Positions 32,881-45,171 of a DNA stretch of 64,000 nucleotides are shown here, in pieces. Below the pieces are notes generated by a model that was given only the letters and a program-made list of their open reading frames with translations, did not search any database and was not told the DNA's origin. The stretch comes from Ipomoea triloba (Eukaryota > Streptophyta > Magnoliopsida > Solanales > Convolvulaceae), in contig NC_044925.1 in NCBI RefSeq assembly GCF_003576645.1, positions 1,741,093 to 1,805,092 of the forward strand, in the 5' to 3' direction. The translations under genes and the position numbers were made by a program. How positions within the stretch are numbered: the stretch's first letter is position 1; every line of letters begins with the position of its first letter.

Positions 32881-33130
32881 AATTATTGTGTGTACCACGG
32901 TCCAAAATGACGTCGTTGTATAATATTATGAGTTAGAATAATGTACTTTATGTGTTAGAATAATGTATAATGTACATTATGTGTTAGAATTATGTACACT
33001 ATGTGTTAGAATATTGTAATTTATGTATTTAGAATAACGAAACTTCTGGAGTAAGATAATGTATTTTATGAGTTAAAATAATGTATTTTATGAATTAGAA
33101 TAATGTATATTGTGAGTTATAAAAATATAT
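32881..33130. repeat. Minisatellite of GTTAGAATAATGTA units
   Basis: About ten degenerate units of 20-25 bp, core TGTGTTAGAATAATGTA, following a MITE-like end ACCACGGTCCAAAATGACG that resembles the element at 7150-7620. It recurs at 34272-34521 in the duplicate block. Confidence 0.65.
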
Positions 33131-33173
33131 ATCGCAGCGGATCACGTGCAAAAAAATTGCGCGAAACAGCGTC

Positions 33174-33480
33174 CACTACTACAGAAATAACCTATAACAT
33201 CAGTTATATGAAAAACCGACGTTAAAGGTTAATTAAATTTTAGAAAAAATGTTTAAAACCATTTAACGTCGGTTATTTGTTAATAACCGACGTTATAAAT
33301 AACGAAAAAAAATAAAAAAGAGAGCTACCTACAACGTCGGTTATCAATAAAACAGACATTGTAGGTCATTTTTTAAAAAAAATAAAAATCAACGAAGCGA
33401 TACAACGTCGGTTTGGGATATAGCCGACGTCGTATCGCTTCATTATAAAAATTATTAACCTACAACGTCGGTTTGGACAT
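33174..33480 (+). mobile_element. CACTA transposon end with subterminal repeats
   Basis: It begins CACTACTACAGAAATAACC, a CACTA-superfamily terminus, followed by inverted pairs AACCGACGTT/AACGTCGGTT, about eight in 300 bp. The other terminus is not found, so it is a truncated derivative. Identical copy at 34565-34871 in the duplicate block. Confidence 0.7.
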
Positions 33481-33549
33481 GTGACGAATCATGATCTAAA
33501 AATAATCCTAGGCATTGAAGAAGGCCGAAGGATGAAGGTTGGAAGCAAA

Positions 33550-33796
33550 TTATTGTGTGGACCATGGTCCACATAGCTGTGTGGACCATGAATATAAGAT
33601 ACATTTTTATTATATTAAAAATACATTATTTTGTACTGAAAGTACATTATTTGATAGTATATATAAAATAATATATTTTCAGTACTTAAATAATGTACTT
33701 TCAGTACATAAATAATATACTTTTAATATATTAAAAATATATTTTTTATTTATGATCCACACAGCTGTGTGGACCATGATTCATGCAATAATGATT
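33550..33796. mobile_element. Foldback MITE (CCACACAGCTGTGTGG ends)
   Basis: The left end ATTGTGTGGACCATGGTCCA and the right end read on the other strand (ATTGCATGAATCATGGTCCA) are inverted over about 45 bp, each with the palindrome ACAGCTGTGTGGACCATGA. The AT-rich middle contains words TACTGAAAGTACATTATTT in both orientations. Identical copy at 34941-35187. Confidence 0.65.
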
Positions 33797-35534
33797 GCAC
33801 GCTTCGACAAGTGGGTTCTCCATGTATGGGCTATGGCGATGCAGATCAGTACACAAACTAGGCGATTTTCATCAGCATAAAAGGAATGAATGTGACAAAA
33901 TAATGGAGAAATGACTAACCATCATTTCCATCATTTTTGGGTTACGAAAGAAAACTATTTGAGGGTATGTATTGAGTAAACTTTTCATTGTGACCTTTAT
34001 TAACAATGGATTTCTAATAAAAAAAAAAAAAGACTAAAAATGGAGTACCACCTTAAATTAGGACAAAAAATAGAATTCTAATAAAAAAAAAAGACTAAAA
34101 ATAGAGTACCGCCTTAAATTAGGACAAAAAATAGAATTAACTCATTATATATATANATTGGTTTTCAAGTTAAGAACATAATAAAGTTTTTTCCCCTCTT
34201 TTTTCCCTACCAAGGTGAAATTCCCTCACCCAAGAAATCTCATATTCTAGTATGACAATATGGTGGAGGCAAATTATTGTGTGTACCACGGTCCAAAATG
34301 ACGTCGTTGTATAATATTATGAGTTAGAATAATGTACTTTATGTGTTAGAATAATGTATAATGTACATTATGTGTTAGAATTATGTACACTATGTGTTAG
34401 AATATTGTAATTTATGTATTTAGAATAACGAAACTTCTGGAGTAAGATAATGTATTTTATGAGTTAAAATAATGTATTTTATGAATTAGAATAATGTATA
34501 TTGTGAGTTATAAAAATATATATCGCAGCGGATCACGTGCAAAAAAATTGCGCGAAACAGCGTCCACTACTACAGAAATAACCTATAACATCAGTTATAT
34601 GAAAAACCGACGTTAAAGGTTAATTAAATTTTAGAAAAAATGTTTAAAACCATTTAACGTCGGTTATTTGTTAATAACCGACGTTATAAATAACGAAAAA
34701 AAATAAAAAAGAGAGCTACCTACAACGTCGGTTATCAATAAAACAGACATTGTAGGTCATTTTTTAAAAAAAATAAAAATCAACGAAGCGATACAACGTC
34801 GGTTTGGGATATAGCCGACGTCGTATCGCTTCATTATAAAAATTATTAACCTACAACGTCGGTTTGGACATGTGACGAATCATGATCTAAAAATAATCCT
34901 AGGCATTGAAGAAGGCCGAAGGATGAAGGTTGGAAGCAAATTATTGTGTGGACCATGGTCCACATAGCTGTGTGGACCATGAATATAAGATACATTTTTA
35001 TTATATTAAAAATACATTATTTTGTACTGAAAGTACATTATTTGATAGTATATATAAAATAATATATTTTCAGTACTTAAATAATGTACTTTCAGTACAT
35101 AAATAATATACTTTTAATATATTAAAAATATATTTTTTATTTATGATCCACACAGCTGTGTGGACCATGATTCATGCAATAATGATTGCACGCTTCGACA
35201 AGTGGGTTCTCCATGTATGGGCTATGGCGATGCAGATCAGTACACAAACTAGGCGATTTTCATCAGCATAAAAGGAATGAATGTGACAAAATAATGGAGA
35301 AATGACTAACCATCATTTCCATCATTTTTGGGTTACGAAAGAAAACTATTTGAGGGTATGTATTGAGTAAACTTTTCATTGTGACCTTTATTAACAATGG
35401 ATTTCTAATAAAAAAAAAAAAAGACTAAAAATGGAGTACCACCTTAAATTAGGACAAAAAATAGAATTCTAATAAAAAAAAAAGACTAAAAATAGAGTAC
35501 CGCCTTAAATTAGGACAAAAAATAGAATTAACTC

Positions 35535-35538
<4 letters not shown>

Positions 35539-35600
<62 letters not shown>
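35539..35600. repeat. (TA)n microsatellite
   Basis: About 30 TA units; the likely cause of the contig break described for 34156. Confidence 0.95.
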
Positions 35601-35604
<4 letters not shown>

Positions 35605-36435
35605 TTATTTGTTTCGTCTAAAGACCAATAAAGATAACTATCTCATCTACCTAATTTTCACTAAATCTAAAACCAAACCCCATGATACAGTGAAAAAAAG
35701 ATTACATCTGATCTCCAACGAATTACAATAATAAGCAAAAATATTGTTTAGATTAAAATAGTAATCCACTACATTCACATTTTGTATAAACCAATACACA
35801 CAGTCAATTAACATATTAAAATAACTAAATTTCATATATTACTCATTATGGCATAAACTCAATGAGATATCAAAAAGAGTAACTTACAATTTAATTCGGT
35901 GTATGTTTAATCCTAAGTAATCTTCTGCTTGTCATTTTTGTTTCTCAAATTCATCCTCAATCAAGAAAAACAAGTATTTACATACCAATGATTTTGTAGT
36001 AAGAGTAGCATATATATGAAGATTCATGGAGGAAATTTGGGAAAATTTTACAAATTGAACAATATATCTTTTAATAATTTGGGAATTCAAAATAAATTGT
36101 TAATTTTAACAAAATCTATAAGTAATGTATTGAAAATGCCACTTTTAACATAATTAAATGAAAAATTATGTATAAAATAATAATTTATAGACAAAATTTA
36201 CAATTTAGGTATAACTAATTGAATAAAACCGTCATTTTCCCTTCTTACAATTCAAGACTTGAGTAATTATTGAAGGTTTGAAGAAATTAATACTCAGTAT
36301 AATTATTAAATATTAAGAGATTTCAAAACAAAGTATTAAAATCACAACAGTGACATACCATTTGATTTATCATTCATGCTTTGATATCCATTCCTATATT
36401 AACTAATAAGCATAATTTCAACAATGAACGTCAAA
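35601..36435. other. AT-rich intergenic DNA
   Basis: No gene, element terminus or RNA recognised. Confidence 0.45.
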
Positions 36436-36507
36436 GCCCCTATAGCTCAGTGGTAGAGCGTCAGTCTTGTAAACTGAAGGTCTGTAGTTCGATCCTGCAT
36501 GGGGGCA
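36436..36507 (+). tRNA. tRNA-Thr (anticodon UGU)
   Basis: Complete 72-nt cloverleaf. Acceptor GCCCCTA/TGGGGGC (one G-T pair), D arm AGCTCAGTGGTAGAGC, anticodon stem TCAGT/ACTGA around loop CTTGTAA with anticodon TGT, T arm TGTAG-TTCGATC-CTGCA and discriminator A. A TTTT run follows within 10 bp. It reads codon ACA. Confidence 0.92.
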
Positions 36508-38359
36508 TTGAAGTTTTGCATGCATCTGATGATTTGAATTGCCTTTTATTAAAGGCATTGAAGTTTTGCATCTGATGTTTTGAATTTTTTTTATTAAATC
36601 GTGATAGAATAAATGTTTGATACTTGATACACCTAGAAAAATGTTAAATATTTTGTAATTTTTATTAAACCATGAAACAATAAATGTTTGATATTTGATA
36701 CACAACGATATAGGACAATATAATGTTAAAGGCTTCAGCACACATTTATTGCTTCAATAACAATATATTATCATTGGCACTCGTTAAGAAAATCTTGTTG
36801 ATGGAAATAGTTAAAATGAGGATATCTTTAACTAAATTTAAATAAGGAAAATAAATACGAAAGAAAAATGATAAACAATTCATTATCTTTTTTATAAATT
36901 GACCCTGTAAAATCACTGAGGGTGTTGTAAGAATAGAACGTATGCATTACCTTATTCTAAACAATGTATATAATATTTATACAAAGTTTCTAATGACTTT
37001 TAGACAACGACCAATCGAATCGAACACTCCCTCAACGGCCTTGTTGATCCTAATTCCCTAAAATTGATGCCAACTCCACAAGTCTATCTCATGATGAATA
37101 ATCGAGATCAGATGAGTTTAATGGTCAAATTCCCTTGACACATACCCCATGGTCAAGATGACCTTACCCATGGGTTAGGGTCATTCAGCTTAATTAAGTC
37201 TTCTCAAGATGGTCAACCCAATATCTCCATTAGTACAATCCTTTTGGGGTTCGTTATTGATTCTTTCTTTATTTTTTTTCCAAAAAATATCAATTTATTA
37301 ATCCAAAAATCAATATTTACAAAATCAAAGGGAGTAGCCTCAAGCCCAAGAGAGAAACATACCCAAGCTTAAAGTAACCTAATCCTATTCTAAGAAGGAA
37401 AGGCCTTGTCCAAGCTGTAGCCAACATAAGCTCAAGGTCACATACCGGCAGCAAGATAAACCAAGAATGTCCCAACTTTGCCAAGAATTCGACAACATAA
37501 CAACAGAATGAACTTCTATTGACTCCAACATTGGAGCTTGGAAAACAACGATGAGCTAGGGTTGAGCTCATCCAAGCCTCCAAGATTACCTCATTAGGTC
37601 AAGGTCACCAACATTTTGAGATAACCTTGTTGGGTCGAGCTCGTTCCCTCCAAGCCATCACAAGATGATCTCACTAAACTAAAGTCATTTAGACCATTTT
37701 TTTAAAACTCTTCAATGACTCCACCATGCTAAGGTCTTCTAAGCTAAGTCTGATAAGGATAAGCTCAATCATTAGTTCAAGATCATTCGACCTAAGTGAC
37801 GGTAAATATGTTACCGATGTATATTAGGAAAGAAGTAAATCGATTGTCTTACTATATTCAGAGTACACTATTTTTTTAAAGCATCCCCCTTGTTGTGACA
37901 TAGGCTCTTCCTTTATACTATAAACTTTAACAGTTACAATAATTGCACAACGGCCTCCTATTAAGTGACACAACCTCCTCAGTTAATTGAGGCGCCTCCC
38001 TCCATAAGTGTGCTCGCCTCTTGTAACCGTTCCATATGCTATTGACCGTTACTATTTGACTGTCATCATTACTTCAATGGGACCAAGTGCATCGGGTCGA
38101 ATCCAATACCTTGTTCAATTATCCTGTCACCAATTAAGTTATCAAAAGATAGGTCATTGATCCAATTAATATATATATTTCACACTTGAACAACATGTTT
38201 TTTCTTTTTAATTTTATATTGTTTCAAGACAAATATATTAAGCATAAAGTATATTTAAACTAGTCATTTCAATTTAAAGTGACTTAAATTTGAATCCATT
38301 CATTCTCTTAAATACAGATAATTTTCTCTCTAAAATACTGGTAAAAATTTACCCAACAT
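36508..38359. other. Intergenic DNA, possibly an old retroelement
   Basis: A short tandem repeat of GGCATTGAAGTTTTGCATC lies just after the tRNA (36504-36570). From about 36950 to 38110 the base composition is less AT-rich and reads like a decayed LTR region (many CCTC/AAGGTC words), but no LTR pair, primer site or coding domain was identified. Confidence 0.35.
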
Positions 38360-38430
38360 GCCCTATAGCTCAGTGGTAGAGCGTCAATCTTGTAAACTGA
38401 AGGCCTGTAGTTCGATCCTGCATGGGGGCA
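38360..38430 (+). pseudogene. tRNA-Thr(UGU)-like pseudogene or decaying copy
   Basis: Nearly identical to the tRNA at 36436, but one C is missing from the 5' acceptor strand (GCCCTAT against TGGGGGC), and the anticodon stem has TCAAT/ACTGA with an A-C mismatch. The anticodon TGT, A box, B box and a TTTTT terminator remain. The molecule could still be transcribed but would have a shifted acceptor stem, so it is probably not functional. Confidence 0.75.
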
Positions 38431-39598
38431 TATATTTTTATGGCTGTATGATTTTGGTATTGTTGGTTGACATACTCAACTATAAACTTGATTTTGATAG
38501 ATTACTAGGTTGAGACAAATATACGTACACTTATTAATTAATTATTACGTTAGTGAGAATGGTTACATAATATAAAAATTATCATATTCTTTCCTTCAAA
38601 TATTTGTTGTACAAGAAAATAGACTAATCTTCATTATAATGCCTCAACTTGCATTTTAAAAAAAAATGCATGAACATGAACATATGCATAGAGTTAATTT
38701 TCCATGTGATGGGAAATGAAAACTATTAGCTCCAGACGAAGTTTGTGAATAAGTGATTGTCTGATAATGAGTAAGGAATATCCGTCTTTCCGCTAAACAA
38801 GATATATTGAACTCATAATTCATTAGATGCTTTGGTTGTCTTGAAAGTTAAAGTTTGCTAATTAGAAAATGTGTAAAAACCGTGACATATTCTCATACCA
38901 ATTGTCAAGATTAAACATTTATCAATATGTCAAAAGTTATAACTAGTAATAAATGTACAACTTACTTATACTTACATAGCAGTTAGTGTTACATTTCGAT
39001 AGGAATTGAAGATGCTGACTCAACCTTCCAAGCTTCTATCCAACACCAAGCAATTCCATCAAATTCATTAGTTTCTAAAGCTTTAGCTTCAATTGACCTA
39101 TCTTTAACTTCGTTGATATATTACCATTTACTTTTTAACTACTCATTCATATTCAATGCATTGTAATCTTCTTATTATAATTATGTTTTATAATATAAGA
39201 TGGGGTTTACCTAACCTTTGACCACCTTTAATTTGGTGGTTTCGTTTTAAAAACACATATAAAATTATTAAAATGGGTTTAACTCGTCGGATTAACCGTA
39301 TTATCGTGTAATAAAAAGAATAGGGTATGGGTAAGCTCTAAATTGTATGACCTGCCAAATTGATGGGCTTTTTAATTAGTACGCTATGTCGTCAAATGGG
39401 GTTTCCTAAAATTAAATTTCATTTTTCATTTGTATATATATTTTAGTAAATCGACTTATTCTACACATTAATGGGCTATTGAGTAATTGAGTTGCTCAAG
39501 TTTTCAAAGATCAATGATGTGAGAATATTTTTGTTGGGGTAGTGATACTAGGCTCAAGCCCACTAGTTGATCCATGGAAGAATCAGTCCACTTCTATT
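38431..39598. other. AT-rich intergenic DNA
   Basis: A repeat fragment shared with intron 3 of peroxidase 2 (ACTTACATAGCAGTTA) occurs near 38970-39060. Otherwise nothing was recognised. Confidence 0.4.
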
Positions 39599-39614
39599 CC
39601 TATCACTCATATAT

Positions 39615-39817
39615 ATTTTTTTTAGTTCTACTGACTCGGTTACAATGTACTATCTGTTCATAGCTACTTTCTCAACCTACTGAAGCACAAAGAGTCAACA
39701 GAGTCAACAGATGCCTCCACTAAGGCTCGAACAACAGATGCCTCCACTAACGCTCGAACCCACTCCCTTGCACATGGGAGTATACACCGGATGCCGTTTG
39801 ACCACAAGGTCTTTGGC
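39615..39817 (-). mobile_element. SINE family I copy with internal duplication and 16-bp TSD
   Basis: The minus strand has the A-box region ACCTTGTGGTCAAACGGC, a B box GGTTCGAGCG, TTTGTGCTTCAGTAGGTTG and an A-rich end. The exact duplication CCTATCACTCATATAT flanks it (39599-39614 and 39818-39833). Inside, a unit of about 26 bp around AACAGATGCCTCCACTAA is tandemly doubled, making it longer than the 170-bp reference. Confidence 0.85.
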
Positions 39818-39833
39818 CCTATCACTCATATAT

Positions 39834-40908
39834 CTATCATACTCAAAACTAAAAGTTTGTTATAATACATATCACTATTAAAAAACATGCTTTTACTAAT
39901 GTTCCAAAATCAAAATACGTCAAAAATAAATATTTTTTTTTGGTCACTAGAACAAGGATAAAATATTTTCTATAGAAAATTATCTCCCAAAAATGCCTAT
40001 TTTATGTTGGAAAAAGTGCTTGCATGCTGTAATATTTTTGAGATACAACAAAAAATACAGAAAAATAAGGAAACAAAAATTAGATCATTTGACATCTTCA
40101 GACGTGTAATAACTTTTCTAAGCGTTTAATCTCCCTTTACAAGTAACAAGGATACTCGATTAAGACCTATGAGATACAAGAAGATATACAGAAATCTCAG
40201 GTTGCTCTGCCAAGAATTTTATTGTTAAGTTGTGTAATTGAGAACTTTATCTAAAATATATTCTCAAATGTATCCTGCAGATAACACAGAAAAATATGAC
40301 AATGATGAAATTAACTTATCATCTCTTGGATTTTTTCTAGGTTCAATGGTGCTAGTTCGTGTAACGGTTTGCCTCAATAGCAACTGAATACTGATGAAAT
40401 TTGAATCTTTAATTTTTAATTTGATTAGCAATAATTTACTTTTATCATTGGGATCAAGGATCAGAAGCATAACCCTCTTTTAAACATAAAATTTTATAAG
40501 GAATCAAACAATATTTTACGTGAATTCAAAGATGCAAGATCTGGTTCTCAGATTTTGTGTAATTGAAAACTTATTTTTATTCTTAGGAACATTAATTTTT
40601 CTGGGACAAAAATGCTCACAAGAAAAATTGATTCCTAGTTTGCGTGTGGTCCATGTAATAATATAAGGAAACAATTGAGTTTTGATGTCAAACATTCATA
40701 TGTTAATTCCACCCCAATCAACGCTTGACAGTGTACTTGTTTTAGTCTAGTCATGAACAATTATTCAAATCTTCTGTCACGGGTGTGTCTATACAAGTAT
40801 ATATATGTATATAAAAGAAAAGATTTCATATCACTCTTTGTTTTCAATTATTTGATATGATCAAAATACTTTCATTATTTTTATTTTGGTAGAAGACATC
40901 ACAACAGA

Positions 40909-40917
<9 letters not shown>
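39834..40917. other. AT-rich intergenic DNA
   Basis: No gene or clear element recognised. Confidence 0.4.
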
Positions 40918-40953
<36 letters not shown>

Positions 40954-41560
40954 GATCGTTCACGTGCGAATCTTTTCCCAAGTGACAAACATGGTGAGAT
41001 CTGAGTCGTTGATCTAATATAGATCAACATCGGCTCAAATTGAAGGTAATTTTTTTTTTTAAAAAAAAAAACGCACTTTCTAGAAACATAGATGCAAATG
41101 ATCAAGTGTCTTGAACTGACGCACCTTAAGATTCGAACTTATACACTTTAAGCTCGAAAATAATGTATCTTAAACTTTAAACATAAACACCTTAAGAGTT
41201 AAACAATTGCACCTTAAACTATAAAGTGACGCACCTTAAGCTTTAAAAATACGCACCTTAAGTTATAAACTTAATTACGCACCCTAATTAAGTTTTAGAC
41301 TTAAGCACCTTAAACTTTAAACTTAGGCACCTATGCCTATAAACTTACGCACCTTAAACTATAAACTTACGCATCTTAAACTTTGAACTTATGCACCTTA
41401 ATCTTTAAACTTACGCACCTTAAGCTATGACCTTACATAAAATAACCATAACGCTACAACGTTTTTTTTTTTTAATAGTTCTTCATTTTGGGTTGTTGAT
41501 TTTGGCAAAATCAAAGGCTGTGATTATCCGCACGTTTCACCTGGGATAAATTTGACACCT
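40918..41560. repeat. (TA)n followed by a CTTACGCACCTTAAACTATAAA-type minisatellite
   Basis: (TA)n at 40918-40951, then a block GATCTGAGTCGTTGATCTA, then about fourteen degenerate tandem units of about 22 bp with core ACGCACCTTAA (41110-41440). The flanks GGGATCGTTCACGTGCGAATC and, inverted, CGCACGTTTCACCTGGGATAA (near 41525) suggest that the whole block is a foldback element carrying the minisatellite. Confidence 0.65.
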
Positions 41561-41614
41561 GATCTTATAAAATTCATTTTTTAGGATGAAGGAAATCGAC
41601 CGCCATTAGGTGAG

Positions 41615-41752
41615 GTTGTGCACTTGATAAATCTCATTGGTGTATAATAGCTTGCAAATCACATAGTAGAAATAAATTGTACTGCGATGACTCGTAACCT
41701 TCTTATACTATACGAGAATCATATTTAATCCACCCAACCACTCCTTTCACGC
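41615..41752 (-). mobile_element. SINE family III copy
   Basis: Same order of words as the copies at 30665 and 32098: B-box-like region near 41740, GTGTAATAGCT-type sequence and the 3' part near the low coordinate. Decayed. Confidence 0.5.
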
Positions 41753-44300
41753 ACATTAAAAACCTCTTTCTATATATATGTGTGTGTCTATAAATATGCG
41801 TGATGTATGTTGAGTAATGGCGGCTACACTACATTTCTAGTGAAATTTTTTTTTTCTTCCGAAAAAGTTAAATGTCCAATCCCAATGGCCCTCATGCCCC
41901 GACCCGATAGAGCATCTGGATATTACGTAAATCATGGTAACTTAGAGGGCCCTCACGCCTCGATAGAGCATCTAGAAGAATGTAAATAATTATAACTCAG
42001 TTGAGAACACACATACTAGACCTTTGTTTATTGCGCACTTTGAGAAATCATGATAACTCAGTTGAACACAGAGGCCGGCTAGACCTTTGCTTATTGCGCA
42101 CTTTGAGAGGTTGCTCTCACACTGTCGCTGGTGAAACTCGATCCTGAGTCTTTTCTTCTCAAACTTTATCCCTATAACCAATTGAGATGTTCACGTGGAC
42201 AAAATTATTTTATCCTGCTATACAACGTTGTATTAAGTTAAGCAACTTGCGCGAACATTGCATCACTAATTAATAGGTTTGGGGAATCAAACGTCCAATG
42301 ATTCATAAGTTGGTAAACACGAAGTATATAATAAATTAATAATAATACTAATAACCAACGATTATTATATGTATATTATTGACGTGCGGTGCATGCAATA
42401 ATTATTAGTGGGAAAACAGAAGAAAATTAGTTGATTAATTCATTCTTTGATATGATAAAACATGTCTGCCACGAGTGTTTGATTCTTTGTAGTATCTCAA
42501 TACGGCAATACTATGTGCCTTCATACATGAAAAATACCTTTCACCATAATATGTCATGGTTGGTGGGTTATATAGATTAGCACCTTAGAAAGCATATTTT
42601 TAGTGCACTAATTGTATTTTAGTTTAAAGAAATGAGTTGTTCAACTCACCTTAACCAAAAATCTCACAGTACAAACATAATTAATCTTGTTGTGTAAGTT
42701 GTAAATTCAAACTAACTGAAAATGTCTTCTTGTAAAAAACTGCGGGATAATTTGAAACTCCCATATGCAAAGATTGAACACAACAACTCGAAATAAGGGG
42801 AAAATAATGATGACTAACAATGCATTCAAATTTATTGTACTTGTTGGGCGGCAGCTTGGTGAGTAACACTGACTGTTACATAAGTATAAAGAAATAAAGT
42901 TGTGAATTCACTACTAACTATAACTTTTGACGTTGTGGTAAGCGTTTGATCCTGACAGTATTCTAATACATCAATGCAACAAACTTGAGTCTACTCTTTT
43001 TAGATCTTATATGCTCTATTAGGGTGTATTTGGTTCAATTCATGGATTTACATAGTGGAAATGTAAATCAAAATTATAGTTATTGGTTGATTGGACAACT
43101 TTTTAAAACACAACTATGAGATTTGATTACCACTTCAATTAAAAACCGCATTCCCTAATTAAAAACGGGTATCATTCTATCTTATCCCTCCTCAAGTATA
43201 GGGTCATACATAACCAAATATCAATATTAGTAATTATTCCAATTCTACGCTACTACTAAACATGCAGAATACTTTCACCAAAATCCATTACCATATATTA
43301 TCAAGTATTTGATTCTCATTCCGGTTCCAATTCTCATGTGCAAACCAACACACCCTTATAAGTTATTAACAAATGCATTCCCACACTTGTCTCAGTGCAT
43401 GACTAAAGCTCGTAATAGTCACTAAAATTTCACACTTTTTTTTTTCTTTTCCCCATATTTTTCAATCATTGATCAACCTAAATGGATAGATTTATTCAAT
43501 ACTATATATATATATACTAGTGATTAAATGAGTCCATCTTGTTATATGAGTCTGTCTGGACAGATCTATGTTATTGAATGGTTGAGATCAATGGCTTAGA
43601 TCTGGCCGAATGTGCAACGCGAATTGTGCAAGTGAAGTGCACAGTTGCACAATTGGTCAGATCTAAGTCATTCATTTCAAGTATTCAATGGCTCAGATCT
43701 GTCCACACGAACACACGAACTCATATAACATTGTGGACTCACAGGAACACTGGTAAATACACACACACACACATATATATATATATAATCAAATAAAATA
43801 TTATATATAGTCGCATTCTACTTTTGACGTGATTGTATATTTTACCTACTCACATATAATCTTATAAAATATCGTCAATATATAGCTACATTTATAGCTG
43901 ACCACTTTAACACATGAATTAATTGTTGAACGTTTTGTATTACGGGTGAATATAATTGTGTGATTGCTGTGAAAGAAAAAAAGAAGCACAATAACATTAT
44001 TGTGTGCCGTATAAATTGGACTAGCTAGGTGCTTGGGAGCTTTTTGTCAAGTTTTATGATGACAACTATGAACACATACAAGACCACACTAAAGAAATGC
44101 ATTTAATTAATTTAATTTGCAGACAAGCAAGCCATCAATGGAGATATTGAGAAGGGCATTAAAGGCACAACATGACATAGACATGTTATCCAACCCATGT
44201 TCCTAATTGCATCATTAGACAGTCGTTAATTTAGTGTGTGTAACAATGTGATTGGTCAACCTAATATAATGTAGTGATTAACTAATACACAACTTGCGTC
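41753..44300. other. Intergenic DNA with repeat fragments
   Basis: A tandem pair with TCTAGAT..CTCGATAGAGCATCT near 41890-41975, a SINE family II fragment at about 42841-42965 (TTGTTGGGCGGCAGC; ACTTTTGACGTTGTGGTAAGCG), and a foldback element near 43540-43735 with GGACAGATCT/AGATCTGTCC ends. No gene. Confidence 0.5.
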
Positions 44301-44374
44301 CGTTTGGTGCGTTGTAATCTTTTATCGGATTTCGGATCCTTTCACGTAGACGATGATGTTGGGAATGAATCTAC

Positions 44375-44382
<8 letters not shown>

Positions 44383-44414
<32 letters not shown>

Positions 44415-45132
44415 NNNNNNNNNNNNNNNNNNNNNNNNNNNNNNNNNNNNNNNNNNNNNNNNNNNNNNNNNNNNNNNNNNNNNNNNNNNNNNNNNNNNNN
44501 NNNNNNNNNNNNNNNNNNNNNNNNNNNNNNNNNNNNNNNNNNNNNNNNNNNNNNNNNNNNNNNNNNNNNNNNNNNNNNNNNNNNNNNNNNNNNNNNNNNN
44601 NNNNNNNNNNNNNNNNNNNNNNNNNNNNNNNNNNNNNNNNNNNNNNNNNNNNNNNNNNNNNNNNNNNNNNNNNNNNNNNNNNNNNNNNNNNNNNNNNNNN
44701 NNNNNNNNNNNNNNNNNNNNNNNNNNNNNNNNNNNNNNNNNNNNNNNNNNNNNNNNNNNNNNNNNNNNNNNNNNNNNNNNNNNNNNNNNNNNNNNNNNNN
44801 NNNNNNNNNNNNNNNNNNNNNNNNNNNNNNNNNNNNNNNNNNNNNNNNNNNNNNNNNNNNNNNNNNNNNNNNNNNNNNNNNNNNNNNNNNNNNNNNNNNN
44901 NNNNNNNNNNNNNNNNNNNNNNNNNNNNNNNNNNNNNNNNNNNNNNNNNNNNNNNNNNNNNNNNNNNNNNNNNNNNNNNNNNNNNNNNNNNNNNNNNNNN
45001 NNNNNNNNNNNNNNNNNNNNNNNNNNNNNNNNNNNNNNNNNNNNNNNNNNNNNNNNNNNNNNNNNNNNNNNNNNNNNNNNNNNNNNNNNNNNNNNNNNNN
45101 NNNNNNNNNNNNNNNNNNNNNNNNNNNNNNNN

Positions 45133-45170
<38 letters not shown>
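44383..45170. other. Sequence gap of 718 N between long poly-T tracts
   Basis: N at 44415-45132, with 30 or more T on either side. Unlike the first gap, no flanking direct repeat was found. The flanks CGTCCGTTTGGTGCGTTGTA and GGGTTTGGTTTGGTATG resemble ends of a common plant MITE type. Confidence 0.8.

Positions 45171-45171
<1 letters not shown>

Larger units (their letters stand above)
32766..35546. repeat. Exact 1391-bp direct duplication joined at a single N
   Basis: The block from ATTGGTTTTCAAGTTAAG at 32766 to the (TA) run before 34156 recurs at an offset of exactly 1391 from 34157; every stretch compared, including homopolymers of 13 A, is identical. The junction is a truncated TATATATA followed by one N (34156), whereas the second copy continues into a long (TA)n. 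This looks like two overlapping contigs placed end to end, so one copy is probably not real. Confidence 0.9.

Noticed and set aside
33174..33480. CRISPR-like array of short inverted repeats
   Set aside because: Repeats are inverted and subterminal to a CACTA end in a plant genome; spacing and orientation do not fit CRISPR.
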